Shown here: piece after piece, positions 48,603 through 63,619 of the stretch | How positions within the stretch are numbered: position 1 is the first letter of the stretch | How the letters are laid out: every line of letters begins with the position of its first letter | NCBI GenBank assembly: GCA_003956705.1 | Contig: QZCP01000047.1 | Location: 2,819 to 66,818 of the forward strand | Reading direction: 5' to 3' | DNA length: 64,000 nucleotides | Source of the DNA: Brevipalpus yothersi | Lineage: Eukaryota; Arthropoda; Arachnida; Trombidiformes; Tenuipalpidae | The notes under the pieces: generated by a model | The model's database searches: none | What the model saw: only the letters and a program-made list of their open reading frames with translations | What the model was told of the DNA's origin: nothing | Program-made: the position numbers and the translations under genes

Positions 48603-51600
48603 TCGTTTTCTTTCTCACTATTGATATTAAGAATTATGCTCTCGAGGTTTACCCCCATGCCTTGCTGGTGAATGTCTTGTCAATATTTGATGCATGCTAA
48701 AGTTTTTTATTTCTCCCATCTCGTTTGATTTTAGATCGTTTTTATTTACCTAGTAGAATTTAAATGCATGGTATTCTTCGCAGTTCACTAGCTTTTTGTT
48801 TGTTGCATTGCTCAAAAATTTTTATCTTGATGCAATATATCACCAGTTTCCAAAAAAATATCACCAAAAAAGTACCGCTTTCAATGATATATGGGTGTTT
48901 GAATCGAGATTTGAACATGAAAGTTCTCTCTAGAAAGTGATTTAGAGCAAAAAAGGCTTTCAATGAGCTTTTTGACAGATTGTTTCCTCTAAAAGCAGTA
49001 GTATTAGTCTCATTGCCAACTCAAGTTATAAATTTTCTTGGACATTAATTGTCCTCTAATCTCAGGTGAACTTAAATATATGGAACAACTATCTCACTTA
49101 CTTGGATGTGAATAAGTCTCACATATTTTGCTTCCGAATTGTAGACTTAAGCCGTCAGAGTAGCAATAATTCAATTGAATACCTCATTATCTGAAAACAT
49201 TTGTTTTGTTGAGCTCGTGTAAGTCTTTTCCCGGATATGACGAATGCATCTACAGACTTACTTACTATTATCTACTATTACCAAGTAGATAATTTCCTCT
49301 CTGTATAAGACTCTCATACACTTGCACACAAAACTACTAAAATTGAATTGAATCGATGCTTACCGATGATTACTCACGTATAAATATCAATTCGATTCTG
49401 GCATGTTGATACCTTCATGCACACCATCATCATCCTATAACCTTTGACAGAGCCTAAATTTATTCTCGATATTTCACGCATGAAAATTCTACCATTCTTG
49501 TGTCACCATACTCTGGATTTGAGAGAGAAAAATCTATTCCTCTCTTAGTTCGATGAAAATGTATGAACCAATCTCCTCTGAGCCTCTTGAATTGCTTCGT
49601 TCATCTAGAGCATCTCAAGTTTCTTTCCTCTCAAAGGAGACTATTCTGATAATAGTGTGCGACTGATTCCACGATGGAATGAGTATCTAGCATGATCCCA
49701 TTCCACCAATCAATCTCCATTGAGCTCTCTCAATACAGATGGGTGTTGAGAACTTGCTGTTTTTAGAAAATGAGCTTTACTCAGCTGGAATAAGCATTCC
49801 TTCCGTGAATCCTAGAGAGAGAGAGGAGCGAGAAAAGTTTCCACTTAATACCCTATCTTGGAAAGATTTTCGATCCACTCAAGTCATATTAACTCTTTCA
49901 GGTTCTGAATACTGAGTGGGTCCAAGTAGAAGCAATAGAATTGATAAATGATGGGCAAGGGCTAGGCTTCGGCATCATTGGTGGCCGTAGTACCGGTGTT
50001 ATAGTTAAAAATGTAACTCGTGGTGGTCCAGCTGATTATGATGGTCGATTGCAAGTCGGTGATCATATATTACAAATTAATGACATTAATATAAGAGGTA
50101 TGAGCTCAGAACAAGTAGCCCAAGTTCTTCGATATGTAGGCCTGGAAGTGCGGCTTATAGTTGCCAGAGCTTTGGATCCATCAATCGATTTCAGAGATTT
50201 ACAGACAACAGGTGCAGTCGTACCAGCTCATGTTCTCTCAGATCCGGAAGCCATCGAGCAGGCCTTATCACAGCATCATCAGGTATTGTTTCTTTTCCCA
50301 ATATTCTTGACCAATAGTCTTCACATGACTAGACATTCTCCTCTGCTCAATTCAAATTCTGAACATGTATTCCAACATACCAAAAAGATTGAAATATGAA
50401 GTAGAATGTATTGAGTGCAACATTCTTGTTAAGAAAAATTCTTTTCATATATTCTTCAAGTACTACACATGTACATGCTTATTTCTCTCCCTTCAGCAAA
50501 TATCTGAAAGTGTTTGTTCGCTCAATTCAGCACCATCGACTACATTGCTCAATGAAGGTCCCTCTCTACCAATTGCTGGCGTTGACAACTTGAGGGATAC
50601 TACTCAAGATATCGAGGTGAGTCTAAATCATATTCTGAGAATTTTTCTGAATCCTCGGTGCAACACAAAGAATTTCCAGTTCATTATAAGTGTGCTTGCA
50701 GCCATATTTCTTTCTCTCTCTCTATTGAATGTTTGCAATAGACTCACTTTACCTAGATGATCCAGAATTATCTCACTCAAACTCTACGTTATTCATCACT
50801 TGAATCATTTCTCTCTCTTCAATTAATCTCACATATTCTGTCAAGAATGTTCTACCCACCTCAAAAACAGTCTGAAATTTTTCTAGTCATATAATTGAGA
50901 ATCTATTTTGGTAGGAAGTTCCTCTTCACTCTTCAAATGTTTCAGCCTCTCTCAATCAGAATTATCTTTTCAAAATTTTGAATTTTTTATAACAATATTT
51001 AAGCTTCGTTCGTCATACTGAATCGGTGAAGATTGTTGTTTTTTCCATTTATCTGCTCTACAATGCATGCAAAGGTCAAGACCTTTCTCATTTTGTGCAA
51101 TATGACCCCTCTTGATGGGTGTTCTCCTCATAATCACTCAGGGTGGAGATTGTATTCTCTTTGATGCGTGAGAATCTTCATTGCATTTCCAGATTTCTCA
51201 TCTATAAGCTTATTACCTTTCATTGTGCCATAAATTCTGAAAGCAAAAATTGGCAAGATTCGTCAGTAGAATGGGAATTTGGGCTTTATTCAGTTTTCCT
51301 CTATTGTGCTCCAAATTACAGACAGAAACATTCATCTCTGAGAATGACTAATAGCTCTTTCTTTCTTGTCTGACTACTGATTTCACTGTCTAGCTTCCCA
51401 TTACCGTTTGAAAACAAAGTTACATGTTCATGATTAAAGAATTGGTGATAATGTAATTTTTAATTAGTCTCATCTAGTGATTTCTGGTTTCCAACTATTC
51501 TTGAATAGAATTGACTATCCCAATTGCATTAACTAGTTAACTACTTTCCACTAATGTTCTCTTCGCTCATAGACTCTTGCTAGTGACATCGATATTCCTA

Positions 51601-54600
51601 CAAAAACATCGTCTTCACAATCCATTGGAATGCTACGAATTCCTGTCAAGTCTCACTCGGAGCCATTCATCCAGCAGCAGATCAAATTCCCAATCGATAG
51701 TAAGCACAAGATCGATTTGCCTGAAATGGAAACATATGATGTTGAATTGGTCAAAAATCAGCAAGGTTTAGGAATCACAATCGCTGGATATGTCTGTGAG
51801 AAAGGTATGTATCCGTTCTAATTGTATTTCTTGTCTGAGAATCTTGATTGATTCTTTATCCTTTTTGCAGAGGAAATATCAGGTATATTTGTGAAAAGCA
51901 TTGCACCGGGAAGTGCGGCAGACTTATGCCAAAAGATAGAAATCAATGATCAAATTATTGAAGTTGATGGTCGTTCGCTCAAAAATTACACAAACCATGA
52001 ATCTGTTGAGGTATTACGTAACACTGGGAAAGTTGTCAAATTGAAACTCGCTCGTTACCTTCGCGGTGTCAAGTATGAACAATTACAGCAAGCCATATCT
52101 GATGCTGAATTGGAGCCTCCTTTGGGATCAGAAAGATTTGTTCCCACCATTCCAAACTATCCTGGCTCTCAAAGAGATGATACAATGAGCTTAGATAACT
52201 ACTACTATCCTGATGGTAATACAGATCTCTCCTATCCTCCGTCAATCAGTAAAGTTATGGAGAAATCTTTGGTCGATAAGTGGTTGTCTATAATAGGTCC
52301 AGACTACGAGATTGTGGTAAGTAGAGCACGGCTTGTAAATTATTGCTCAAATTATGTGACGACGATCATCGATTTCTCCCTTCTCTTCCTAAAGGTTGCT
52401 CAAATTAGGAAGTTCGAAGAAGGTGGTGGTCTCGGAATAAGTTTAGAAGGAACGATTGAGACTGAAGATGGTCGAGATGCAAGACCGCATCATTACATTC
52501 GCGCTATCTTACCAGATGGTCCTGTAGGGAAAAATGGGCTCCTGAGGAGTGGTGATGAAATACTTGAGGTGAGATTCATCAACTTTCACTTTGTGAGACC
52601 TCCAAACAATCAATGTTTATGCTTGTTCTTAAACCATAGGTGAACGGTAAAGAAATTTTGAGACTTGATCATAGTGAAGTTGTTCCTCTTCTAAAAGAGC
52701 TTCCAATGAACGTCTGCATGGTGTGCGCTCGCTCGAAAACTGGTGATTTACCATCGCCACCATCGATGGATGTAGTTGATAATAGTGCCAATTATTATCG
52801 TCAAAGTGATGCATACAAACGCTTTGATGAGCCTCCTTCAGCATTCCATGATCGACTAGTCAAAACCAAATCAGACGGCTCATTGGCAATTAATTCACCA
52901 TCTTCTCTGGACAAAGGCAATAGAGTCAAGTCTCGTTCTCTTGAACCTCTATCTGGATCAGGTCTATGGTCTGATGAAATTCAGTTCATCCAATTGGAAA
53001 GAGGAGACAGAGGACTTGGATTCAGCATATTCGATTATCAGGTTAGTTTCTCCTCTTATCGTTCTCTTCTTCACCTTATGGCCATTCATCCTCCCCCCAA
53101 ACCTATCCATCAATTCTCTGATCTCTCTCTCTCTCTCTTCATATCTTTGTTCTTTCATGTGTCTCTCTCTTTCTCTTTCCTTCCCCTCTTTGCTCCTCAC
53201 CCTAGGATCCATCCAGTCCATATGAAACTTATATCGTTATTAAAGATCTTGTACCTGGTGGTGTGGCTGAGAGAGATGGACGCCTCAATCCTGGTGATAG
53301 GTTATTGTCTGTGAACGATATCAATCTTGGAGCTTCCAGTTTATCTGATGCGGTGCAAGCATTGAAAGGGGCACCACGAGGAATTGTGAGGATTGGTGTT
53401 GCTAAGCCCCTTCCTCTTCCTGAAAGCATTCAGGTGAGTGACACTAGTAATTATGTCACTCGATTCATTCCAACCACATCCTGAGGGGGGAGGGGCTTAG
53501 AGAGTTCGAGTTGAGACCATAACAATATGCTTATTTTGCATCATTGACCACCAAAATATCAATCAACTGATCCGTCAGCTATATCAGATACAGATGACTT
53601 CGTTTCAACTCTTCCTCTAATGATTAGAAAAATTTCTTACCTTAACCTCCACTACGAACAACATCTATTTATACATGAATTATATTAATCGAATCTTTGG
53701 TTTGGGTGATAAAAGACACATTTATCGGACAAATTTGACTTACAGATTAGGCTTCATACAAACTATCCTTCCTTTTTCTTCTCAGGGTTTAGAACCTTCA
53801 CTTTTGCCCCCAAATTTCAATACTGATTCATTCTTGAGGAGTCTTTCCCTTATAGTCATTTTAGGCAGATCTTGATTGCAAATCAAATTTTCCTTGTATA
53901 TTTCCCTTTCTCGGTGAAACTCTTCTACTTATGCTACAGTCTCAATCAATGCGCTTGTTTACGAAAAGAATTCATTTATACTATTGCTCTATTTTCTACG
54001 GTGTGAAATTGCCCTCATATTTGAAGAATCTCAGTCACAAACAAACAAAACTCTTGACCCTGAGAATTATCTATCCCTATTCCTTTCCCTTTCTCAGCTT
54101 CTTTTCGCTTTATCGAAGATGTTTGACCAAGTGAGTTTTTTGTCTCACTTTTATATATATTGATTTTTTTCCAAATTTCTGTCTGGAAAGAAATTTAGAA
54201 TCGTATGATACTCAAGAGACATGAAAATGATAATAATAAAACACCATTTGCTCTCAAAATCACATCTCGAATGTCCTCTCATTTCCTCGATTTCCTTTAT
54301 TCTTTTCGCACATGATGAAATACATTCACTTTTCTTAACAATTGTGTATTTTTTTAAATTTTATTTAACATACTTAAATCTAATTTTCAGCAAACTCCAA
54401 ATCAAGGATTAGTTGAAGCATTACGGAAAATCAAGGGTCCAAATAATGAAAGAATCGATCATTCACTTGATATCACCGATTTATCATCATCATCATTCGG
54501 ACTTCTCCAGGAAGAAGATGATGCTGTTTGCAAGGTAGTTATTTGTGAAATATGATAGTATCAGCAAATCTTTGCCCCCTGTTAGTGTCAATTATCTGAT

Positions 54601-57600
54601 AATTCTTGTTATTTTTTCCCCTGTAGGAACTCTGTGATTTGGAAGACTCTAACATGCAACCCTCATCGAGCTCCAGCTCAATCCCTAATCGACTCACTAA
54701 TTCTGTGCCACCTCACTCATGCCCTTTCTCTCCTTTCGTGTCTGGTGATAATATACTCATTTCAAGTGACTCGCGAGCTTCCACTCCAATGGATTACGAA
54801 AGCCCTCGTTCTCCGACCAGCTCAGTAATATGTCCTACGATTGTTACACCTCTTCCTCACGCTCTAGAGCGTACTCTTCGTGTTCGAAAAGGAACAGATC
54901 CTCTTGGTACGTTATATTTGATTGAATTTCATTCCTCGAAATTAACTAACTTTCGTTTCTTTCTACTACTTGGATTAATTATGATAGGTCTAACCCTGGA
55001 GCTGGCTGATCGCGGTATAAATGGAATGATGATCAAAGCTTTAAATCCCATCGGTGCCATAGCAAAAGACGGACGCTTGCGGATTGGTGACTATCTTGTA
55101 GCTATGAATAGTGAAAGTTTTCGAAACGTCACCAATTCTCAAGCCAGAGCTATTCTGAGGAGAGCTCAATTGATAAGTGGTGATATGATGTAAGGAAAAT
55201 AGTTTGTAGAATGATAGTCACATCGTATGCTTCGTCTCCAAGTGAGAGAGTTTCTTTTGTTTTGGCTAATCGTTTTTGCATTCTTCTTGTCCAATCTAGT
55301 TTGAAGTATGTTCCCGCTGAGGATGTCAATGTTCATAAGCAATCAACCTTATTGGCCTTGCAACACAATAATGTACCAACTCGAGGGCGACAGTCACCAA
55401 TGCTGAGTCTTATCAGACGAACTCCCTCTCCGAGGTAATGATTGTAGATCTCTGTGCTCGTTTTCTCTTTCTCTCTCTCTCTTCTCTCTGGACCATTGGA
55501 TGAGGAAGCTATTTGCACAGGAAATCATATTTACCTTGATGGAATTTGCATCATGAGCTTTACGTTTTCTCATTGATTGTCAACTACTTTTCCAATTCCG
55601 TTTATCATATATTCAATCTAGTCATACTTTTCACTCCTCTCTATTTTCTCAAGAATTTTCATTTGAGCTCCGAGCAGTGCTTCATCTCCAGTCCCCGCAA
55701 CTTATCCCCTTACCTTAGAAGGATTCCTTAACTCTGTAGCCAATCAAAATGAACTCACTACTATTTATTTCGTTTCATTCATTTTAAAGAAGTCTTACAA
55801 CTTAGATATTGACATTTCTTCACTCATCGAAGCAACCATTCACACTGTCGTCGATTATTGTCTTTGTGTAAATGACTCATTTCTTCTAAATGCACAGAGT
55901 TTCGCTTCCTCACTTGAAATAATTCATGCTGCCTAAAATTTCATCCAAATTAACTCATCATCATACTTTTTTCCACTAACTTATCCTCTCTTTCACTTTA
56001 ACTGCTGCAAACACTTAAAGGAGATATCCTACATACTATCGGTAGGCGATCGGATTTTTACTCTCGCTCTCTGTTTACTCAATTCTTCATCTGAGACTTT
56101 TGCCAAGATGATATTCTAATCTTTCTACTCTCTTAGATCTCCATATTTTAGTGCAAAGACCAGTGAAAGTGGATCTGAGGAAAATCTCATATCCTCTGAT
56201 GCTTTGGTCCAATCATCTTGTCCTCATCTGGAATTAGAAACCAGTGGAGAGGAAGCCCTCATTACCAATCTCACCGCATCTAGAGTGGATCCTCCAGAGC
56301 ATCACTTGTCATCACCAGAATTATCCTTGAAAACTGATTCGCCAAAGATGGTTGATGTCAAGTCGGCCAGCTCCTCGCCAAAATCGGATCCTTTAATGGA
56401 TGTTTCTCATGGGACCATATCAAACAATGCTTCTTCAGATGTGATCAAGGCGAATGGTGAGTAATCACGGTATCATCGATTGTCTTGACCCATGGATCAA
56501 GCCTGTCAGCAAAGAAGTAAAGGGCAGCATGAAAGCGATAATTTTTTCTCCCACTCGATTGCAGTGCCTCCAGGACCAATAAATGAGCTTAGTCTTGATT
56601 CCAATTTGTTGTCCGCAAGAAGTTTATCAGCAGCTAATGTATCAGCTAGCAATACATCCAGTTCAAGTATCGCCACTGCAAGTGCATCGTCTACTTTGGC
56701 TCGCCAGTGGAGTGCTCCAAAAACTATTGAACTTTCCAGAGAGCCTGATCAAGGATTGGGAATCAGTATCGTTGGTGGAAGAGTTGATCTCTTCAACTTA
56801 TCTCCAGGCCATTCGATTGGAGGAATTTTTATCAAGAATATTTTGCCAGGAAGTACAGCAGCCAAAAGTGGACTACTCAAACGAGGTGATCATATTCTTG
56901 AAGTTGATGGTAAAGATTTAAAGAATGCTACTCGTGATGAGGCTGTGGAGGCCATTCGAAATGCTGACAATCCTATAAAATTTGTTGTTAAGAGCCTTCT
57001 TCCACTTCCACGTGAGGAGGAATCTTCGATATCCAATCACAATGGTCTACTTGCTGAGGCTTCTTCTAACACTACGCTAGCAGCTCTCAATTCGATGGCA
57101 GATGACGAGTGTCCTAGTGAACGCGATCCAATCTCAAAACCGGAAGTGATCGAAGCGACAAAAAAGGTCTTCCAAGATACCATGAAAGTACCGGAAAGCG
57201 TTTATCATCGTAGAACTCCATCTCCTGTGGTGATTCAGGAAGGTTTGGATGACACTGCACTCCAAGAAGAACAGGCACGCATGGAGATGATCAAATCGGG
57301 TGCAATTCCATCAAAAGAAGAAAGTGAAGAGAATGAAGAGACTCCTCTCAAAGAATCGAAAATAGAATCGAAATTATCCAAAGGAAAAACAGTATCACTG
57401 ACATCAGAACCTACCGAATCAGAGTCTGATGAAGAGATCAATGTTCGCGATACCAAAGGGAAAGTTTTCACCAGAGCTGGTGTTGAGGTTTGTTGATATT
57501 TTCAAAATCTTGAATCCTGAATCCAAGTATTAATCTTCATGAATTTATTCTCAATTATACTCCCTACTAGATTGATCGAACCAGTGCTGGGAACGTTAAA

Positions 57601-58866
57601 ACTTCGACTGATGATCCTGATGATCCTGAGGATGATTTCGGTTATACACAAAGTAAGGCTCCTCTACTTCTTGTATGCTTACTCCTGCACTTTAGTTTGC
57701 CTCCTCTATGTTCTTAGGCTATATGTGATATATTTCCTCCCGGAAAAAATCTTTTCAATATCTAGAATTTCATGATGTTTGACATCGGAAATGACCATTC
57801 TGAGTGTCTTCAATTCTCATAACGCATGATCTGTACCAGAATTTAGATCTTTTCACCTAAGCATGCTCTTTCGAACCATCATCGATAATTTTATGCTCTC
57901 AAATATCACATTCCATCACATACAGTGCGCTTCAAGATGTATATTTGCCTCCCTCTGATCTCGAATTGATTAATCAATGTAATCAAGTTGATTTTCGTTT
58001 CAATAGTAGTCTGAACTTAATTATGATCATAGACAAACTTAGTTAGTTCAGCTAGGTTTATGCTAGCATTCTGTCGTTCTTTTGAGAAGACTATTTTCTA
58101 ATACTTGCTCCAACCTTCTTATCGTAGTCTATGGTTTTTCTATCATCTGTCTGGTCATGATTGCTTTCATTATAGAAAATGTCAATCATCTTGAGTTATG
58201 CTCTCTCTTATGCATTGCTGAAAGGATTCCTTTTTATCTTGGGAAATTGCTCAAAAAATCGATACCCTCTCAGCTAGTTTGATCTCATGTTTTTCCCATC
58301 AATGCTAAAAGTATGCAACCAACAAAACCATGAGGCACAAGTTATAATCGCTGCTTTGAATTATTTTTTTGGATATTCGAGCTTTCTGTTTGATCAAGTT
58401 CTCTCATACTTGTCATTCATAGCTTTCCTGTTGTTTACTAAGAGATCCATCCATTTCTTGAGTAAAACTGATGCACATCAGTGTAATGAGTATGGAATCG
58501 ACGTAGAGATCATGAATCGAATATGATTATTAATAAGAAATCATTTCTCAGAAGCACATAAGACTCCAGTTGACGATCAAAAATCGCTCAAGCCCTCCCT
58601 CTCTTCCTCCCTCTGCATGATTTATGAAAAGAAGTGGCCAATATTAGAATTAGAGTTCGTGGGGTTGAACAAATATCTTATGCTGTAACTCTCTGTGAGC
58701 TCTTCCAGTCGTCTCCAAGACAAGATCAGATTAACTGATAAATTGTTAGGATTATGAATCCTTACGATTGCTTGCTACCAAGACTGTAGTTAGTTTCTCA
58801 ATCGTAAAAGTTCACCTAAGTTAAGAAAGGAGTCAAGATCTTGATGCTTCGAAATTAGTGAAGATA

Positions 58867-58930
<64 letters not shown>

Positions 58931-61573
58931 TTTCCCATAGGACTCCGAGAATTTGGTTAGAAGGTTGAGCTGAGATTTTTTCACTATTGACTAATTCTAC
59001 CTTTTCACCCACTCAATCTTAACTTAATGCATAATTCTTGGAATTTTCTTCGTCTATAAACTCTTATTTTGCTTCCTGTATTCCCCTTAAGTCGCTTTAT
59101 TCAACGAATTTTCTTGCTAGCATGGCATTTTTCAATTATTCATCGAAGAAATAGGAGAAACGAAACTTAATCCTTCTCTTCAGGGTTGAATATTTTCTCC
59201 CTGTTATTGTAATGAAAAATTCACAGTCTGCAGAAAATTTCTTCGGAAGTAAATAGAAAATGAGAATCGACTGGAATGGTCACTGTTATGATAGATGAGA
59301 GATAATAGGAATCACCTTGTGATCATTGGCTCATCACAGGGATGAACCTTTTGCTTACCCCAATTCAATTCATCTTTTTTTGCTACTTGCTTATTATCAA
59401 TCATTATTGCTTTATTTACTCTCAATTTTGTCCACATTAAAGAAAGAGAAAATAATAGAGATTTAGAGCAATTTCTTGTTCACGTTAGCAGTGAAAAATG
59501 TTAACATTCCTCACTACTTGTGTTCCTCAATTCATGGTCGATGAGGTGATGCCAAATGATCTTGGGAAATGGTCATCAGACAATTTTCTACTGGTCACTT
59601 ATGGTCACTTCGTAAAATCAGTCTATGAATGCATTCTGTAAAGGTCTCTGTTAGTTTGTTTCTCGAGTAAGCTGAGTTCTTCTTCCTCTCTTTACTCACT
59701 TCCCTCTCTCTTCTAGCACTGTATTGGAGCTGTTTTCATTTACCTGATTTTCTTCTCATGTCACGTTTTCTTTCCATCACTTTGTCGATCAATTCAATCA
59801 TGCTGAAATATTTTCGATACATCAGCAAGAAAGATTATCTAGGTTTATTTTAATTTCGGATGAGTGAGAATTACTTTTCAATTTTCTACTCCATGTAATC
59901 CTTTCCCTAATTTGGAGAGAATCTTCCAAGAGAAAAGTTTCTTCTGTGTACATCGATTGTGCTTGACTTCAAATATTGAACAGTTCATTAACATCTCTGT
60001 GTAGTGCTCTCATACCTCTGAATCAATTGTGCTGTCAAAATTGGCATCTTATTTCGAAATCCATATCATTATATTGAGTTGAGTATGAATATTCCGGAAT
60101 TTTCTATGAAATTTTATTAAGTTTCTTGGGCTAAGAATAGTATGATTGAAATTTGATGGGCTCGAGAAATGATGATGCACTTTTCCTCTTTGCATATTAC
60201 AGTTTTGCTACCGCTCATGTTCAATCCTTCACTTCGTCATACTCTTCAATCATTTCGATTATTGACACACAGCAAGAAAGCTCCAGAGGCTTTTGGATCC
60301 TCAGGGAAACAGTTTTATGGAGAAAGTTTGGGAATGCATTTATTCTTTCCGGCTCAAAAGCTGTAAATACTGATGGCTCTCTATTTGAAGAATTTTCAAA
60401 TTTTCTTCATGAAATTCCGAATATCTTCCATGCTGGATAATCTTCTTGCTCTTTTAATCGTATTATTTTGATCAAAATTTCTATAAATGAATTCCAATGA
60501 GGTTTTCCCTTCCCTCGATCTTTCAAAAAACTATCAATTATACATGAGTTTTCCTTTCCTTCACAATTTGGATGAAAAGGTCAGAGAATTATGGAAGATA
60601 TGCTCCACAAATATTCTAGTCTGCACCTTACACCTGTATTCATCTGATTGTTCGACCCTCTGCCTAGATGATTCTGCTTGTTTTCACTTGCTCATCACTG
60701 AAAAGTTTTTCATTTGAATGGAGACCATTAACTGAACTCAAGATATGTGGAAATTTGTTGAGAAATCAACCATGTAATGTTTTTTCTGTGCATTGTAGAG
60801 CATTTTTGAAGCCCTTCAAAAACATCATGGTCCATCGTGAACTCAGTTGAATCATCTACGATGAGTGTTGTTGATTTTTGTCTTACTTCAATTGAATTTG
60901 AACTAAAAGAGAGAAATCTGAAGAATTCCAAGGAAAATTTTTTCGAAAAAAGAGTAGTATCGTGAGAGATCTATAAGAAAAATCAACATCAGCACTCTAG
61001 ATTTACTGAGAAAATAGAGGAAAAACTGTTATAAATGAATAATTTGAAAACATTATTAGAACTATCACAGATAAAATCTTGACACTCAATCGAATAGTAA
61101 ATGTGAATCAGATTTGTGTCAACAAAATACAAACGTACGAATACAATTGAAAGAAAGAGAGTCATTCGATCAGCTTGATTCTGAGTGATAGCCAATAAAC
61201 TTGGTCTGCTCAAGTGAACTCACAGTAGAGTCTCTCTGAGAACTAATTTGATTAGCGCAAAGTTCAGCGTGAGAGGATGTGTAATTTATCATCGAACTTA
61301 TGAGAATCGGAGAAATGAGAAAAAAAAGGCTAGGATGAGTGGGAATGATAAGAATTTTGATCTCATATAAAGTACTCCCATAAGATCTTAAGTAAAATGC
61401 TGAGAGAAAAATGCTTTCATCGTAAAGAATAAGCTCAGTTGTACATGTATGAGGTTTTTGATCATGAACATTAATCAAATTCTTAGGGTACTATGGAATC
61501 TAAGGTTCCTGAAACTGGGTGAATAGATGTGAACACTTTCTTCAGCTCTCCTTCTCTTCTCTCTCTCTCTCCC

Positions 61574-61668
<95 letters not shown>

Positions 61669-63584
61669 CTCTTCTCATGTCGGGGAACATTTAGCCAAGC
61701 TTTAAGGTGAATACTTCGAAAGCTCAAGATTTTTTTCTCAGAATTTACCAAAGGTCAAGATTTAGTTTCGAATCTAATCCATATATTAGCCTAGAAAGTA
61801 TTCGACTAAGTATGGAGATTATTCTGAAAGGGTGAAGAAAATATTTTCACATTCAATTCTGAATTCAAGATGAAATCGTTACTGAAATCCTTGAAATTGT
61901 GCTACTAGGGAGAATCGTAACCGTTACAAAGAGTGAAATAGAGAGGAATAGTGTATGTATATACAATACACAAACACACACACATACAAAGGCATAAAAA
62001 GGAAGATAAACATGCGCGTACTTTTATGTAAGATCGGCTTGGAGAGTTGAGAGAGAGAGATGCCAAAAAGAGATGATCGGGCATCCAAGCAGCCTGATCG
62101 ATACTTCCACAGTACTCTCATGGTTAGTATCTTCATGGACAGAGTGGATTCGAGAAGATATGATGTGTATATGTGTTTCATGAGCTTCCATTCACTATGA
62201 GCATTTCTTGTTCATTCTCTTCTTCCTCTCCACTCTCTCACTTTACTTTATCCTCTGTGACAGAGGTCGTTCGTTAAAATGTGTCAAATCAATTTCCATC
62301 TCAGATTCTGTCTCTGATTCAGCAAGAAATTGTGTGTGTATCCTCTCCCATGCTAGCTGTGGATTCTCATTCAGCATCACTGATACTGTTCGCATAAGCA
62401 AAGTTAACTGCTGAGCGCTACTATTACTATTACTACTCTCCTCTTCTTTTCTCAATGAATTGTCTTTTTTTGAATCATCAAGAGCATCTTCTATTATCAC
62501 CACTCTAAACTGCTCCATCTACAAGAATAAGTAACTGTTGATAAACTTAATCATTCAGTTGTGACAGCTTTTCAATTTAATATTGATAACAAAACAAGCC
62601 TCTCTCTGTGTGTGTCTGTGAGCATCTTTATCAGTTAATCCAGGATATTCTCATCGTCACCTCTATTCATACGTTTTTTTTGAGAGCATATTTTTCGTCA
62701 CTCGATCTTCAAATAAAATTTTTATATTCCACCCAAAAGGAAACAGTTATCCATCCTCACTGATACCATTACAAAGACTTTAAAATCTTAAAATCAACTA
62801 GAAGCGTTTTTACGGTGTATTTTATTTCTCAACTAGTTTGCCTATCTCTTGATCGTCTATCAACAAAAATTTCATCTCACAATTCGATCAACTCAAATCT
62901 TTCAGCTCTCAATCTTTCTCCCTGTCCAAAACACATTTGTGATGCTATGCTCAGCTGTATAAATTCTTTCGACAACAGCAACAACAACAATCCAATTTGC
63001 CTACGTTAGTTTACTACAAAAGGAAGCAAAATTTACTCAAATGGACTAGCAAGGAGAAACTGATTGATACAAGATTTACTCCTCATATTATCTCTTTTGT
63101 CAAAAAGATAATGTTATTGAGTTCATATCATCATGATTTCACCCAAAATTGGATCAGATTGTTCTGATTATTATGGTATGATTGATTTATTCCTAAAGCT
63201 TGGAGGTTGAATATATTTTTTCAGTCTCTCTTCTTCTCTCTCTCTCTCTCTCAATGAACTAGGCGAGTAGCTAGAACCGATTGCCTCTTTCATAAGCTCT
63301 TCCTTTGCTTGTCTCGCTTCCTCGCATTCCACATACATTTACTCAACTTCCCTCCTCTTTTTCGACGAATCATTCATCTGCTTTTTTCATTTCCACTTCT
63401 ACTTTTACTTCTTTTTTTCAGTCTCTCTCTCTCTCCCTTTCATGATAAGCTTACTAGTCATTTCACTTGTTATCTTTCATTGCAATTTAAACTTTTTGTG
63501 TTATGTGTGTGTGATGTGATGTGATGTGAAGGAAGAGTGATATAGCATGCTCAGCAAGAAGTGTCCCTTGTTTGATATTTATTT

Positions 63585-63619
<35 letters not shown>

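Noticed and set aside
53786..53875. Strong acceptor (tttttcttctcag) followed by an open stretch encoding GLEPSLLPPNFNTDSF.
   Set aside because: No usable donor in frame before the stop, so it cannot be an internal exon of the PDZ scaffold. It could only be an alternative 3' end, for which there is no evidence.
56457..56564. Open frame from ATG 56492 suggesting that PDZ6 belongs to a separate gene.
   Set aside because: A 108-bp intron with a good acceptor (ctcgattgcag at 56564) joins the upstream exon in phase 1 to VPPGPINE, so the ATG is intronic.
60153..60440. 95-codon frame inside the large PDZ scaffold intron.
   Set aside because: Starts at a non-ATG codon, no acceptor or donor consistent with neighbouring exon phases, no recognisable domain.
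61475..61751. Overlapping frames encoding long SLSLSL or RERERE runs on both strands.
   Set aside because: They are translations of the TC/GA microsatellite. The same applies to frames over 3519-3710, 30024-30525, 32464-32787, 48470-48700 and 58790-58984.
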